64,000 nt of DNA from Prinia subflava (lineage: Eukaryota > Chordata > Aves > Passeriformes > Cisticolidae): the NCBI RefSeq assembly GCF_021018805.1, contig NC_086259.1:930001-994000 (forward strand). The letters are read 5' to 3'. The position numbers and the translations under genes are program-made. Shown one piece after another: positions 26,701 to 39,490 of this stretch. The notes under the pieces were generated by a model. It was not told where the DNA came from. It did no database searches and saw nothing but the letters and a program-made list of their open reading frames with translations. Positions within the stretch are counted from its first letter, which is position 1. Each line of letters opens with the position of its first letter.

Positions 26701-28272
26701 ACAAATATTACCGTGGCATTATTTTAATAGGATGCCTAAAACAGATCTAAATGAATCCTTAACATGTGACACCCAGAGAACTTTACAAGTGAACTGTTAA
26801 TTTTTATTGACACATTTTCCTACAACAATCAATGAAGTGATGCCACTGAACTCATTTTGGGGAGACCTGAGGGGACACCACTGCTTTTATGCCATTACCA
26901 AAAGAGTCATGATGGCAGCAGGAACAGGGCAGCAGCTGCTGGAACTGTGGGTGCCTGTCGGTCATTTCTGGGAGCAGAGTGATGTGACATAGGGACTTTT
27001 GCCACCCGTGGCAGAGCATCTGCAGCAGGACATGATGGGCACAGGCTCAGCCTGCGTGCTACAGATAAAGACAATACAAATTCAAGCTCCAGGAATAACC
27101 TCCTGGAGAATTTTATCAAACAGACTTTGTTTCCATGCATTATTTATCCACATCTACATTTCAGTGAAAATGGCCTCATTTGAGTTAATTGATGCTTTCC
27201 TATGGGCATTTGTTAGAAATCAGTACTGCATATCCCCTGGTTTATGTTGTATTAGTAGCTTTGTGTCATCACAGGTAGCCCATAATTATAAGTTCAGCTA
27301 TTTAAGGCAAATAAATAGCAAATAAAGACTTCATTTACTTGTTTCAATCATCAAATAAATGTTGCAGGGTTTTTGTGCAGAAGTCTGAGTAAAAAATGTA
27401 CTGCTTTTTTGGTCCTTCCCCTGCTATTATTTCTGAACCAGTGCATTTATTTAAGATGGAATGTTCTACAGTGTTAAAAAACAAAATGAGATCGCTCAGA
27501 AATTAAAAATTTAACTTGTGAAAGATGCTACTAAAACTGGAATTCATAAGGATTTAATAAAAGTCCTCATAAAGTTCTTTTAGTATGACAACAGCAATTA
27601 TTCCTTCTCTTCCTCATCAGTGATATCCCCCTCACTTGCACAGTGTATATTAAACAAAGCAGCCCAGTTTTGTAAGGAAAAACCCCTTACAGGCCCCCTT
27701 GTCCAGGCTTAATGGACTCTGTGCCACATCACTGCTGAACCTCTCTCAAATTCCCCTCCTGCCCCAGCCCATGCCAAAGATGAATGGTTTCTCCACGGGT
27801 TTTGAGTTCATTCAAGCCAGACATGAAGGTGCAAAGGGATTTATTCCTATTTCTGGCCAATTATACCTGATGCCCCTCAAGAACAAAGCCCCAGCAATGT
27901 CCAGCATGGCCCAGTTGATTGGTTGAGCCCATTTGTTATCTCTGGTCATGCAGCAGGGGAAAGGAGGCAGCACTGATGATGTTAAAGGAAGGATTCTTGC
28001 AAAATTAGAGCTCCTAAACATCAAACTAAGGCCAGACAGAAGTAAAAACACAAATCCATACTTGCTGCTCTTGAGAGCCCCATATTAGAATGAAGTGATT
28101 GACTCACACGTGACTTGTGTCCATGGCCATGCTCTGATTTCACACAACACTGCCCTGGATACTGCAGGTGCCTTCAGCTTTGCTGGGAAGAGTCAGGAAA
28201 TCTGGGGATGGCAGTGCTTGGCTCACCCTGTGAGGAGCAGCGGAGGGAGCAGGGAGCCAGCACTCCCTGGAC
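17731..28272. other. 10.5-kb stretch with few repeats, no gene seen
   Basis: No CR1 tail, complete LTR or long tandem array is visible and no ORF exceeds 161 codons. Small items include a duplicated AACAGAAAACTTA near 18095-18120, a 16-bp palindrome GTGTCC-CTTT-GGACAC at about 25214, and the element-like segment 24640-24740 with TGATAATTAATCA. The segment 27690-28050 has, on the minus strand, CCAAT, TATAATTGG and AATAAA in LTR-like order, but the evidence is too weak to call an LTR. The low repeat content makes this the best candidate for retained regulatory sequence in the window. Confidence 0.5.
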
Positions 28273-28428
28273 AGCACAGAGCACAGGGCACAGGGTACAG
28301 GACAGAGAACACAGCACAGGGCACAGCACAGGGCACAGGGCACAGGGTACAGGGCACAGGGCACAGGGCACAGGGCACAGGGCACAGGGCACAGGGCACA
28401 GGGCACAGCACAGAGCAGAGCACAGCCC
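28273..28428 (+). repeat. GGGCACA heptamer minisatellite
   Basis: Tandem GGGCACA units with variants GGGTACA, GCACA and GAGCACA. About eight perfect units run consecutively in the right half (28345-28408). Translations are periodic HRAQGTG or ALCPVPC peptides on the two strands and are not genes. Confidence 0.93.
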
Positions 28429-29859
28429 CTTCTGGAGGAGAACCCTGGAACAGGAGGCACAGCAGAGCTGCCCTGGGGGCTGAGCAGAGAAGGGAGCAGA
28501 AGCTCAGAGGCAGGAAGAGAGGGATTTTATTTGCAGCAGGCTATGGCAGGAGCACCCAGCCTTTAGTGTAGGGAACAGAGTGTGGGTGCACTGTGTGTGG
28601 TTTCACAGCAGGATCACAGGTGGGTTAATCGGAGGAAAACGCTGGAGTCTTAAGGGTTAAAGAGCACTCTGGTAGGAGATGGCACAATGGCTCTTCATGA
28701 TCCTGCATGTGTCAAAGTACTCTGCTTTTGTCTCCAGCCTGCCCTCCCTGCAGCAAACATGCTGCCTTTGCCCACCTTCGTGCTTGTGCCCTCCTCCACT
28801 CTCTTTAAGCTCCCACAGCTGTGGAATTCTGGAAGGTTTGCTCCCAAGCCTCCCTGTCCAGCACCATCTTTTCCCTCATGCTCCACAGGCAGCTCCAAAA
28901 TGCAGCATTCTCAGTGCAGGGAGAAACGCTGCTCTCCTGATGTTACCTCCAGCCTGCCAATGGACATTTGGACATGAACGGATCCGCTGGAGCACCACAC
29001 AATACTTTCATGAAAGCTTCTTCCCTTTGAAGATGAAAAACTCCTATGTGTGCTTCCAGCAGCCCCAGCCTACCCCCTCTGCCCTCACACCAACCTGAAC
29101 CGTGCTGTAACTCCCATTTTCCATATGCAGCAAACATGATTCAAAGCAGTTTCTGTGTTTACACTTCTATAAGGGATGAGTTTCATGACCAACACCACAC
29201 ATCTCACCAGCACTCAAGGCAAGGAGAAGCTGTGCTCCTTGTCTTTCAGGCTGTATCTAACACAGCACCAGATCAAACTGTAGGAGGGATGTTTTCCTTT
29301 CCTGCTCTGAGACTGGAGCACCACATAACACTGTTCCACTATAAAAATACCATCCTGCTTTATCAGGATCTCTTTTTAAAACTTTGGAGCTGCTCTCAGT
29401 TGCTGGCAGGGTGCTCTGCCCAAATACACAAGGCAAGATTCTGCCTGTGGTAGTGGGAATGGACCTTGGGAAGGATTTTCTGCCCAATCTTCCTGCAGCT
29501 CCTGTGCTGCACAACCACTCCAGGAGCTGGAGCTGGATCCTTGCTTCCTGCAGCTGGGAATGCTGCTGCCTCCAGGGCACGGCATGACCTCTGGGTGAAG
29601 GGAAGGACTTCTGCCTCAAAGCAGGACCCAGGGATGAAATAAAGGAACTGTGCTGCTGAAGATTATCTGAATTCCCTTTAGCTCGAGTGAGGATTACTCA
29701 GTACCATGCTTAGGGACTCCTAAAAACTGGGAAATTATTTTGTTTTACAAAGCTGATTCTGGTCATACTGCAACATTTATAAAGGGAGGGTGAGGAAACA
29801 GAGATGTGGCCCTTGCATGAGCAGGTGGCCCCTGTGTGAAAACAGCATACAAAACAACA
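28429..29859. other. Noncoding DNA, moderately GC-rich, no gene seen
   Basis: Several overlapping ORFs (up to 139 codons) cover 28680-29620 on both strands. None has a recognisable domain, and none has clear splice-site or codon-bias support. A minus-strand AATAAA lies near 28528. Confidence 0.45.
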
Positions 29860-30122
29860 CGGAGGCAGGAGGTCTGCAGTGAAAAGTTGCCCCCTAAAAA
29901 GAGGACGACCCTACTTATTTCTTTCATTTTTATACATTTGTATATCCGGTTGTGGATTGGCTGCTGGGGTTGCTACCCCTTCACCCCACTGGCCAGACCA
30001 GCTGTCAACCAACACTATTTTCAGGCTAGAAATGTGTAAACAAAGGACAGTGAACAGAAACAAGAGAGGTTGTTTATGTTCCAAAGTGTGAGAAAGTGAA
30101 AAACTGACCCTTAATATTGTAC
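29860..30122 (-). mobile_element. Possible partial LTR, minus strand
   Basis: Read on the minus strand, the block begins TGTACAATATTAAGGGTCAG, contains CCAATCC and a strong TATA box (TGTATAAAAATGAAAG, plus-strand position about 29928-29938), and then a C/T-rich start region. This order is that of a U3 with its promoter. No polyadenylation signal, target duplication or second end could be placed, so it is a partial element at best. Confidence 0.35.
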
Positions 30123-30202
30123 AGAAACTAAAGAACTGACTCCTTCTTATGAACAAGTAGAAGGCTTTAAAAAAACTCAGAAAAACCAAGGCAACAGCCC
30201 AT

Positions 30203-30281
30203 GCTCATGTCCTGCTCCTGGGTCTGTGTTGGAGGCGCTGCTCCTACTCCAGGTGACAGCAAAAGGCCCCTCACCGCCCCA
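30203..30281 (+). repeat. 79-bp dispersed repeat, copy 1
   Basis: From GCTCATGTCCTGCT to GGCCCCTCACCGCCCC. It matches 31323-31401 with nine substitutions and one single-base gap by my count (about 87% identity), in the same orientation. The family is not recognised. Confidence 0.8.
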
Positions 30282-31322
30282 GCATAACAAACATTACTCT
30301 TCTGTAAACTGGGACAAAAGCTTCCATGAGGCTCACCGCATCAGTATCCAGGGGTTACTGCTTTTCCTCCTTTTTATTTTGAAGGACAGAAATGGAAAAT
30401 AGTCTTCTTACAACCCACGGAGTCCAAATCAGAAAAATAAGGTCAACACTATGCATACAGCTACACATTTGCCTCAAAAGGCAGAGAATACATTCCTGAC
30501 AATGGCAAATCAGAAACAGAAAATAAAAAGTCTAATTCTGAACTTGTTCCCTTTATAAATAAATTGCAAGAAGATAATGCATTTCTCCTATATCTTCCAG
30601 TGGAAGCAGTGCTGCTCCCAGAAAAGCAATGAAAGCTGCAATATTAAACTTGCTGCTTACTCATCAATTTTCATGTGAGAGTCTCGTTGGCAAGAGGCCC
30701 AGGCACAGTGAGGATGCCATTGTAATCACTATTTCTACCCCAAACAATGTTGACTATTTAATTATTAAAGTATTTCTTTCTAAGTACTTATTTTCAACCA
30801 CTGGGTCTGACAGAATTGAGAGAACTCCTCTGTGCACAAGTTTGCTCAAAGAAAGGTTGATCACTGAAAAATAACTTCAATTTTCATGTTTAAGTCGGCT
30901 GTGTCCTTAAACACAAATTCAGTTCCTGTGCCAGCAAGAAGCTGATATGAAGCACTGAACTTGTTATCAGGCAATGAAAAAGCTGAAGTCCTACATCTCG
31001 TTCCCAATTTCAGTCATATTTTCTCCCACATTACATTTTTCATTCTCCAGTTAAGTGAGGCAAGCAATACTGAAAGTATTCACAAAGGTTTGGAAAACTA
31101 TTTCTGTTTGTGAAAACAGGCATTTGTTTTTGCCTGACAACCCTGTGTGGTTTGGTGATAGGCAGGCGAAAAGAGAATTAAATGCACAAATATGCTATTA
31201 GTAGAAAAAAGATTTTGTTTTCAGTGTTTTCTGTACCTGCCAGGTAATTTTAAATCTGGGATCCATGCATGTAGTCAGCATGGAAAGGGAAGTTTCTAAG
31301 CATCTAAAAATGCTTTAGACTT
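30282..31322. other. Noncoding spacer between the two 79-bp copies
   Basis: AT-rich sequence without a recognisable gene or repeat. It could be the interior of a decayed element whose ends are the 79-bp copies, but nothing in it supports that. Confidence 0.4.
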
Positions 31323-31401
31323 GCTCATGTCCTGCTGCCTGGATCCGTGCTGGAGGTGGTGCTCCTTCTCCAGGTGACGGCAAAAGGCCCCTCACAGCCC
31401 C
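31323..31401 (+). repeat. 79-bp dispersed repeat, copy 2
   Basis: Matches 30203-30281, including the shared CAGGTGAC and GCAAAAGGCCCCTCAC blocks. Flanks outside the 79 bases do not align convincingly. Confidence 0.8.
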
Positions 31402-34400
31402 CCTTGCTCTGCAGACCAGGACGTGCAGCCAGGGACCAAGAGCAATCTCTATAACAATTTAGATCTGTGGCAAAATACTCAAGCTGCAATGCCTCTGCAG
31501 TATCAAGAACTTATTCCTTCAGTGCACTCACGCATTAAACTAGTTCAGCCTCTGAAGGTAGTGGCCACTGTCTTTACAAGAAAATATGTCATTTCAGCAG
31601 GCTCCACTGTTGCTAAAAAGCCTCATTTATCCTGATATTAATCTGGAATAGACTCCTCATTTCAGGCCTGCCTTGACTGAGAAATTCCAGTAACTAACTC
31701 AACTCCTGAACCATTTGGGCTGTTTGGGGGTGTTTGAGCCACAGCTGACCAACAACCAAAGCTCACAGCATTTTAACAACCCTTCCTCAGCTGTGCTGCA
31801 GCAACAACCAGAGTATGAAATAAAAGCTCTGGGCACTCTTATTAGCACATACATTATAATTAGTACATTTGCACAGGGTTTAAGCTTATCTCAAGCTGTC
31901 AACTCGTGCCTTTTGTGTCGTGCATTCTGCTGTGTGAGCCTGTGCAGTTGGGCAGTGCCAGGCACACAACATCAGTCCTGAATAAACAGGAGGTCACAGC
32001 ACTCACATCCTCAGAGCTATTACAGAAATTGCAGGCTTCATCCCAACTCAAATCCCAGCGCTCACTTAAAAGCTCCAACCATATAATTAAATGTAGGGCA
32101 GCTTAAAAGTGGACAATTCTTTTCAGGCTATGCACAGGACTCCTCAGTGAAGCCTTCAGCAATTCTGCTCTTTTATCTCAGAGGGCTGACAGATGGTTGT
32201 CAAAACCAGGGGCTTGCTGGAAAAAAGTTTTAAGGCGGAGAAAAAGGTACAACAGTGTAGGAGGAGATACTTTAAAGTGAATAAATCTTTAGCTTGCTTT
32301 CTTCAAAGCTAGATTCCCTCCCCTGCCTCAGACACACTGAGGACAAATTTAACCCAGGGTAACTCTTCTGTAGTCTAATGGCCTTCCACCAATGAGTATT
32401 TTGACCCAAACTGCTTGAGACATGCCTGGAAAAATAACCTTCTATTTTGCTCACAGTCCTGCTGCACAGAGGGAAATCTTTCTTGTCAGTCTCTCCAGCT
32501 CTCACATCTGAAGTTTTGTGTAGAAACTCTCCCCTGTCTTCCTTCAGCCCTGGCAGCCACTCCTCGCAAGAGCAGGCTGGATGAGCCTGTCCTTTGCTCC
32601 CGTGGATTCCACTCTCAGATAAAGTGCTGCCAGTGCTGGAAAAGCCTGCCCTTGGCCTTGGGCTCCTGCCACAGCTCCTCTTCTCCTCACAACAGAGAGG
32701 GACCGTCACAAGAAATCAATTCCTGCCTTGAGGCCGGCATGTTCGGACAGGTTCCCACTTTTACTGCCTGCTTTGAAAGCTCAGAGGCACACAGAGTACT
32801 CAGGTTATTTTTCTGCGAGGAAAAGAAAACTCTTCCTGGGACATGAAGGGGAGAGGGTCAACACCAAGGAGGAGAATGGAATGTGTGGGGAGAAGCAGCC
32901 TGCTCAGAAACAGACACACCGGGGAGTGGCTTCACAAAGCACAGCCCAGCTTGTTGCTCACTCGTTATTCCTTTTCAACTCAGATCTGTTTTAATCTCAA
33001 TAGAATTTACCTTTTGTACACTTAGCACAACTAAATCAACTCTATAGAATAAATGAAATCATATTCATTTGCCATTCTTCAAGATATGAATGTAAGTATG
33101 TTTAATACTTTTAATCATTACACTGTTCTTGAAATTGCTTCAGTGTGAACAGACTACATTCATTTAAATTCCCTTTTACAGTAACCTGTACTTTTTTCTT
33201 GTCTTTCAAAGGAAAAAGCCCAATGTGTTCTTAGTGTTAAGTATTCAGATATTCATAATCAATCTATTCTAGGAGACATCTACACATCTTTGTTTGTGAA
33301 ATGAAATCATAATTTAATTACTGAAGATTAAAGACTGCCTAATCTAGCTGTAATTTTTTTCAGTGTAAAAACCAGTGAGGCACTTCACCATTAAATGAGA
33401 GAATCCAATCCATGGCAACAACTAAGAAACATTATTCAAACCAAAACAACAAAAACCATTTAAGTGGACACCTAAACCTCCCATATTTAGACAAGTTGCC
33501 TATTTCAGATGTTTTATCAATATGCCATAGAAAAAATGCATTTTATACCCAATTTAGCATTCAGCTAATTTTCAGGACAAAAAAAAAAAGAAATAAGACA
33601 AAACCAAATACACACGAACCACCGAGGTCCTTTGTACTGGACAATTTTCACTTCCAGAAGTAATTTCCATGTAATTCCAATACTTAAGACATTTAAGAGC
33701 AACAGATTATCCAAAATATGAGCTATAACCAAGAAAAGAATGCACATTTAAGCACTTGTTTCTCAGACCCCTTTGCTCTCTCCCTTGTTGCAGTGTATGG
33801 CTCACCTTCCCCAGCACATTTACTGCAGCCAAATCTGCTCTGAATTCCATGTTATCACAGTGACTAATCCACATTATTTCTGTATTCCTAAATGCAAATT
33901 CAATATTTTCCACATATATGGGCATGATGCAAACATCTGATGTCATCAGAGGATGATTTAACCCAAATTCACACCAACTGCAGCTTGATTTTTTGATTCT
34001 TGATATAAATGTATCTTATTCATGCAAACAGCCCAAACTTGAGGAAGATTTCATTTTCCACATCTACGTCCAGGACTTTCCAGGGAGATTTGCAAACAAG
34101 GAATAAATCCATGCAGCATTTATCTCACTCTGAGTAGTCTGACAGTCTGGATCCGTCCATAATAAACCAGCACAGCAGGGACTCCATTGCACAGAATTCC
34201 TGGGAATCCTGCAAACACAGAGGAAAATCCAGAGCCCAGTCCAGCTCTTGGTGACAGCAGCACAAACACACTCCTGCCAGAGCTGGGGGAATGCTGAGTA
34301 AGAGAGAGAGGAACACCTTATCCTTCCACTGCAGCAGGTTTTGACAACTTTTATTACTTTAGAATTAGATTCTAGCTCCCTGCTCTCCTCTCTTTTTTTC

Positions 34401-36896
34401 ATATCAGTATCAAAACACAACATGGAGCTTTTCAGCCACTCTGGGCACGGCACAGTCGCACAGCCTGTGCCACGGGTGGGACACCTGAGGTGACACCTCA
34501 CACCTTCAGTCTCTGATACTGAGGTGAGGCAGTGGATGCAGGGTTGGAACAGTGATTTCTGCTGGCTCCAGAGGGAAAGAGCCAATTCCTGCCTCTCCAC
34601 AAGTCAAACAACTTCATTCTCCACCTCTCAGACCCACAGACTCAGCTGACACTGCTGTCTGCCACCCAGCCCTGGCTACCCTCCCTTCCTCACTCACACA
34701 TTAAATTGAACTAAAAAACTCATGCTTTCTTGATTCCCTACTGGGAGGTTCTCTCTTCTTCCAGACACCTAGAATTATACATAATTCCAGTCACAATTCT
34801 GAGCAGCCCTTCCTGATAACAAAAGCCTCCATGAATATTGACATGAAAGACATCCTGTACCTTAGCTCCAACACATCCTCACTGCTATCAGTGAGAGAGA
34901 GCAGAGCTGCCAGAGTGGAGCTGGACCTGGGACAGCTCAGTCAGGCAAAGGGGAACGTACACTTCATGCTATTATTACACAGTAAATATTGAAATCTTGA
35001 GAGGAATATAGGTCAAAGGTAGTAAAGCAGAATCAGCGGGTTCTGATCGCCCCCCTGGCAGAGATAACAGAACTTTATCAGTGGGCATGTTATCTATCCA
35101 CTCAGCAAACACCCCTGTGCACGCCTTTCAGAAAGCAGCTCCTCCTTTAATAGAGCAATTAACCAAATTCAAAGCATCACCCATTCCTTCCAAGTTATTT
35201 TTGCCACTGGAGACATAAACGATGAAAAACTTCCCAGCACTGTTTGCAAATACTCAGCTTGAATTTCCAAGTTAGGCACCAGTCCATGGAAACAAACCAG
35301 TGCAGAACAGAAATCCTTGTGATGTATCCAAACATCCTGCAAGCAGCAGGTGTCCTCTCAACTGGTGCAGCATCATTCACACACTTACAAGAAAAATCCT
35401 TCTCATGTAATTGATATGGGCAACAATTTAAAATAGTGTTTCTTTCACTACTCGTGTGCTGTTCATCCTGCACTTAATAGCCACAGGCCCCTGGAAAAGC
35501 TCAGAACACTCAGGGAATTTAGGTGAGCTGGAAGCTGGTAAGTGGCAAGCCAGAAGTAATAGCTGATATTAATCTTCATTCTGATTCCCAAGGAAATAAT
35601 ACTGAAGAATGTGTACTGAGATTTGCTAATTTGGGATTTCTTCTTTTCTTAGTCTTTCACTGTTCTTCAAATACCTTTGGAAAAAGACATATTCTTCCTG
35701 TCAGAATTTAACATCTTTGTTTCAGCACAGAGCTGAAATTATCACAAGGGCAGTAAATTAAAGTCTTAGATTTCTGAAAACCAGAAGGGAAAATGTGATT
35801 TCAGTAGCAAGAGACAAACCCCTTCTTGCCTCCCTCACCTTTATTTATTTCTCTGAAGAGAGAGCAAAATCTACTACAGTCTGTCTTTCCTGTTCTATTT
35901 GCAGAACAGGGTTGGTCTCCCCAGACTCATTCCTTTGGCATTCTCCTTGGCACACACTACAGCTGGCAGGATAGAAACCTCATTAGAAAAATATTTCATT
36001 TTATGGAAATGAAGAGTCAGATACAGAGAAACACAAACATGAGCTATATCTCTGTATTCCAGCAGCAAGCTCGCCTCAAGGAAACCTCTGAACCAGAGTA
36101 ACAAAGGTAAATGAAAACTAGAAAATGGATTTAGGAACCAATATTTATTTTTTTCAGAACTCCTGATATTTCAGAACTCTATTTGAAGACAAAGCAGCAT
36201 TTTAATTTAAATTATTAATTAACATCTTGCATGTGACAACTTTGTTCCAATGTCTGGGGTGTGTGGTAGAGCCCAGTTATATTTCCTCTGACTGTTGCTT
36301 TCACTTCATCTCTTGGAATCTTCTTCAAAATACTGGGAATTGATGATCTCAGGAAACCAGTTTAGCATTTAGTGTTAACAGCAGAAAGATTAAATTATGA
36401 TTAGGTAAACATAAACAAATCATAGACTCCTCTGCAGCAGTGGCTGCCGTGCCTGCCTGCCAATTTGCAATCAGTTTTTCAGTAATCTCCCTGGGCCTTT
36501 TTGCAGTTTTCCTGACACGCACCTGGCGTGGGCTGCACCCCTGAGCCTGCTGGGCAGTCACTTCCAACAAATTCCATGTGGCTTTCCTACTAACATCAAC
36601 TCAAAAGGGAATTCTGGGAGCACTCCCAGGTCCCGCTGATTTTCACCCAGGTGGCAAAGCCAGCAACAAACCCAGGTGAAAAAGGACTGCAGCTTCTCCA
36701 AGGGGAAGGAATTATGCCCTTGCCATGGACTCCATTTCAGCAGGACATGAGGTATATTACAAGTTATTCAATGTTCAGTCCTCAAAAAATAAGGAATGGA
36801 ATTTTGATGGTGCAAAACCCCCTTGAATGATTTATATTCTGTATATATGGTACAAACAGAATGGTTGCCAGCTGCATTATCGATTTTATACCTAGC
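31402..36896. other. Noncoding DNA with candidate regulatory segments, no gene seen
   Basis: No retroelement end or long tandem array is visible. A GATA-motif cluster lies at 35062-35095 (listed separately). The ORFs at 32272-32709 (minus, 145 codons), 32415-32846 (plus, 143 codons) and 34064-34600 (minus, 178 codons) overlap or stand alone without recognisable domains. I do not regard them as genes. Confidence 0.5.
35062..35095. promoter_or_regulatory. Cluster of three GATA-factor motifs
   Basis: AGATAA at 35062-35067, TTATCA (TGATAA on minus) at 35075-35080 and TTATCT (AGATAA on minus) at 35090-35095 lie within 34 bases. Spacing and mixed orientation resemble GATA-bound enhancers. Function is inferred only from the motifs, which can also arise by chance in AT-rich DNA. 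Confidence 0.3.
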
Positions 36897-36980
36897 ACAG
36901 GATCATGGAGTAGTTTAGAGACCTTGGAAATCATCTCATTCAAACCCCCCTCCATGGGCACAGCAAAGGGAAACTTCCTG
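36897..36980 (-). mobile_element. CR1 LINE 3' tail, antisense
   Basis: AGGATCATGGAGTAGTTTAG followed by TTGGAAATCATCTCATTCAA and CCATGGGCACAGCAAAGG is the reverse complement of a diverged CR1 terminus. Only the last 80 or so bases are present. Confidence 0.75.
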
Positions 36981-39024
36981 GAATACTCTCAGGAAAAGCA
37001 CAAGAGAAAAGTACAGAAATATAGTGACCCAAACCAACTGCACTGGAAAAAAGGATCCATTCTGAAAGGGCACAGAGTTGGGAGGATAATTCCCATGGAG
37101 TTTCAATTTAATTGTTAATCTATTTTCACTTTCTGTGGTCTACTTCCATTCTTCTTGCTTAGAACCCCAGACATTTCAGTAGTTTCTGTTTCTCAACATC
37201 AAGGAAAAAAAAATCTATAATTCTACTTTAAAGTTCTGGTAAATTTGTGTTTCAGTCATCACAGGGAAAAACTTAATTTATTCCCTGGCCAAAAGGAGCA
37301 CAGGGTGCACTCAGAGTGCATTAGAGCTCCATAAAATGGGCTCCATATTCAGCTCTGCAGGAGTCTATTGATCATTGCCAATAAATGACCATTAACTCTC
37401 TCCAATTAATTCTTCAATGCAGCAAAAGCAAGTATTCTTGTCACCACAAGAGAAGAATTCCCCTGTGCCCCTCCATGTAAAGAGCAAAGCAAAAAGTCTG
37501 GCCACAGCTTTGAAGAAGAAAAGAAAAATATCTACTTCCAACGCAGAGGAATTTCTATTTCTTGTTTAAGAGATTATTCACCAAATTTCTGTTACAAGTA
37601 CTGATACAGCCCAGTATGGCCAGTAATAAAATTATTCTTATAAAAGAGAATTTTAAAATATATATTTAAAATAACCAGCTGTATATAATCAAAGTGAATG
37701 TACATAAAATTAAGACTTTTTTTTTTCAAACTATTAAAAAAAAGTTACAAAAAAGTCAGTCGAGATTCCATTCATCAGCCAAAATTTCTGAGGTTTTTGC
37801 TTCAATAAGGTCTGTGGATGCCACCACCCTGAGAGTTTTAAGAAGCCACCAAAGAGTCCAGCTCAAATTAACATTAACCTTGGTCCAGCTGTGCCTCATC
37901 ACAGCCAAGCTGGGCTTGGCCCAGTGCTACAAACCAAAAACTTGATGGAGTCTTCCCAGCACAGAACACAGCAGAGAAGTTCAATATAAAGGATCAAATT
38001 AGGAAATTCACACTATTGAATATTACTCTTTAACACTGTGAGGTCACCTGGCATTACCCAGGACAGGGGGATGGATTGGAGAGTGGAGACAAACACCACT
38101 GGTTTATTTCTTTTATTAAAGAATAAGTTTGAATACTCAGAAGAAAAGAAACATTGGAAAAGGAACAACCTTCAGTATTTGGCGTTAAGTAATATTAACT
38201 GACAAACTCAGTACTTATCATTCCTTTTTTCCTGCTCTAATACCAGCATGACTGACATTTTTCCATTTCCATAGCGTCAAGTCTGTAATGCTTAAAATAT
38301 CTTGTGAAATACAACGCTCATCTTTGTCAACTCCAGAGTTATCAGCATACAGGGAAAATAATGCCTGTGTCATCAGCAACCTTGTGTGTCACCCAAGGGT
38401 AAAACATCCAGCATTCTTCCTTTTCTCCACCTGCTTGATAAATTAAAAAATGCAGGCACTGCTCATCAGTTTCCCAGAATTATTTCTCTCACCTCTATGG
38501 ATTTTCTCAAGAGTGAAAACAAATCTGAGATATTTGTGTGCTGCAAACAACCTGTCCCCATCTGGATCCACCCGGACATCTCTTGCTCCTGGAATACGTT
38601 ACAGGCACAGACTGGCACCATTTGTTTTTTCATAGCAGAGTAAAAAAGATTCCTTTGGTAACAAATAGATAATTCCACCCACTTTTCCCTGGGAAAAAAG
38701 AGTGAGAATGCCATCCCTGTTAAAGGCTGCTTTCCTAGGCCTCAGCAATCCCCTCTAAGTGCTTTTTGCTGCATTTTCCCTCACCTTTTGTTAGAGGATA
38801 CAGATGGCTGGGACAACAGGAGGAGGGGAAAAATTTAGAAAGACAATTAAAAGTAAAATATTGTTTTCCTCCCTCAAATTCTCATGTAACCTTCATGCGG
38901 AGGGAGAGGCCTGTGGGAGGCTTGTGCAGCATGGTATTCCACAGCCAGCAGCTCCTCCTGGGGCACAGAGCCATGATCCCACACTGCCCCAGCCTGCAAC
39001 TCCAACTAAACTGCTCTGGGGCAG
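36981..39024. other. Noncoding DNA, no gene seen
   Basis: AT-rich. The segment 37290-37440 is complex and repeat-free with TTGATCATTGCCAATAAATG and CAATTAATTC cores. An AT-only near-palindrome lies around 37650-37675. No ORF of interest was found. Confidence 0.5.
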
Positions 39025-39236
39025 GGTTAGCTTGGACAAAGGGAAGATTTTCCTCCTAGAAAGGGCAATTCAATGTTGCAATGAACTGCCCAGGGAGGGC
39101 TGGGGTGCCCATCCCTGAAGGAGTCCCAGGAAACGACGAAGAGTGCTCTGAGCTGGGGACAGGGTGGGCATTGGGCATAGCTGGGACTCCATGGTCTCCA
39201 AGGTTTTTCTAATTTAAATTATTCTGATCCTGGAAC
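39025..39236 (+). mobile_element. CR1 LINE 3' fragment, sense
   Basis: Matching wording includes CAATTCAATGTTGCAATGAA, CTGCCCAGGGAGGGCTGGGG, GTGCTCTGAGCTGGGGACAG and GGTGGGCATTGGGCATAGC. The tail is TAATTTAAATTATTCTGATC. It is an old, diverged copy of yet another CR1 subfamily. Similarity may extend about 80 bases further upstream. Confidence 0.82.
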
Positions 39237-39366
39237 ACAGGCAGGAGCCTGAAGACTGAAAATGCTGCCTCTCACATGCAAACAGGATTTGGTCCTTAGA
39301 AGGGCGGAGTACACTGAAGTCCCAGAGAATTCAAATCACAGATAACTAACGCCAGTCTTTCTTCCT

Positions 39367-39462
39367 CTTTCTTCTTTCTTCTTTCTTCTTTCTTCTTTCT
39401 TCTTTCTTCCTTCTTTCTTCTTTCTTCTTTCTTCTTTCTTCTTTCTTCTTTCTTTCTTCTTC
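39367..39462 (+). repeat. (TTTCTTC)n heptamer microsatellite
   Basis: About thirteen 7-bp units with one CTTCC and one TTTC interruption, followed by CT and TTG repeats to about 39490. It is a pure polypyrimidine strand and so capable of triplex DNA. Confidence 0.93.
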
Positions 39463-39490
39463 TCTCTCTTTTTGTTGTTGTTGGTTTTTG

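Noticed and set aside
27690..28050. A minus-strand LTR suggested by CCAAT, TATAATTGG and AATAAA
   Set aside because: The motifs are weak, no TG...CA ends or target duplication could be found, and TATA and AATAAA are too close for a normal R region.
32272..32846. Opposite-strand overlapping ORFs of 145 and 143 codons
   Set aside because: Mutual overlap on opposite strands in a moderately GC-rich patch, with no family resemblance in either.
34064..34600. 178-codon minus-strand ORF in unique DNA
   Set aside because: No recognisable domain, no compositional bias of a real exon, and no supporting splice or promoter context. It is within the length expected by chance in 64 kb.
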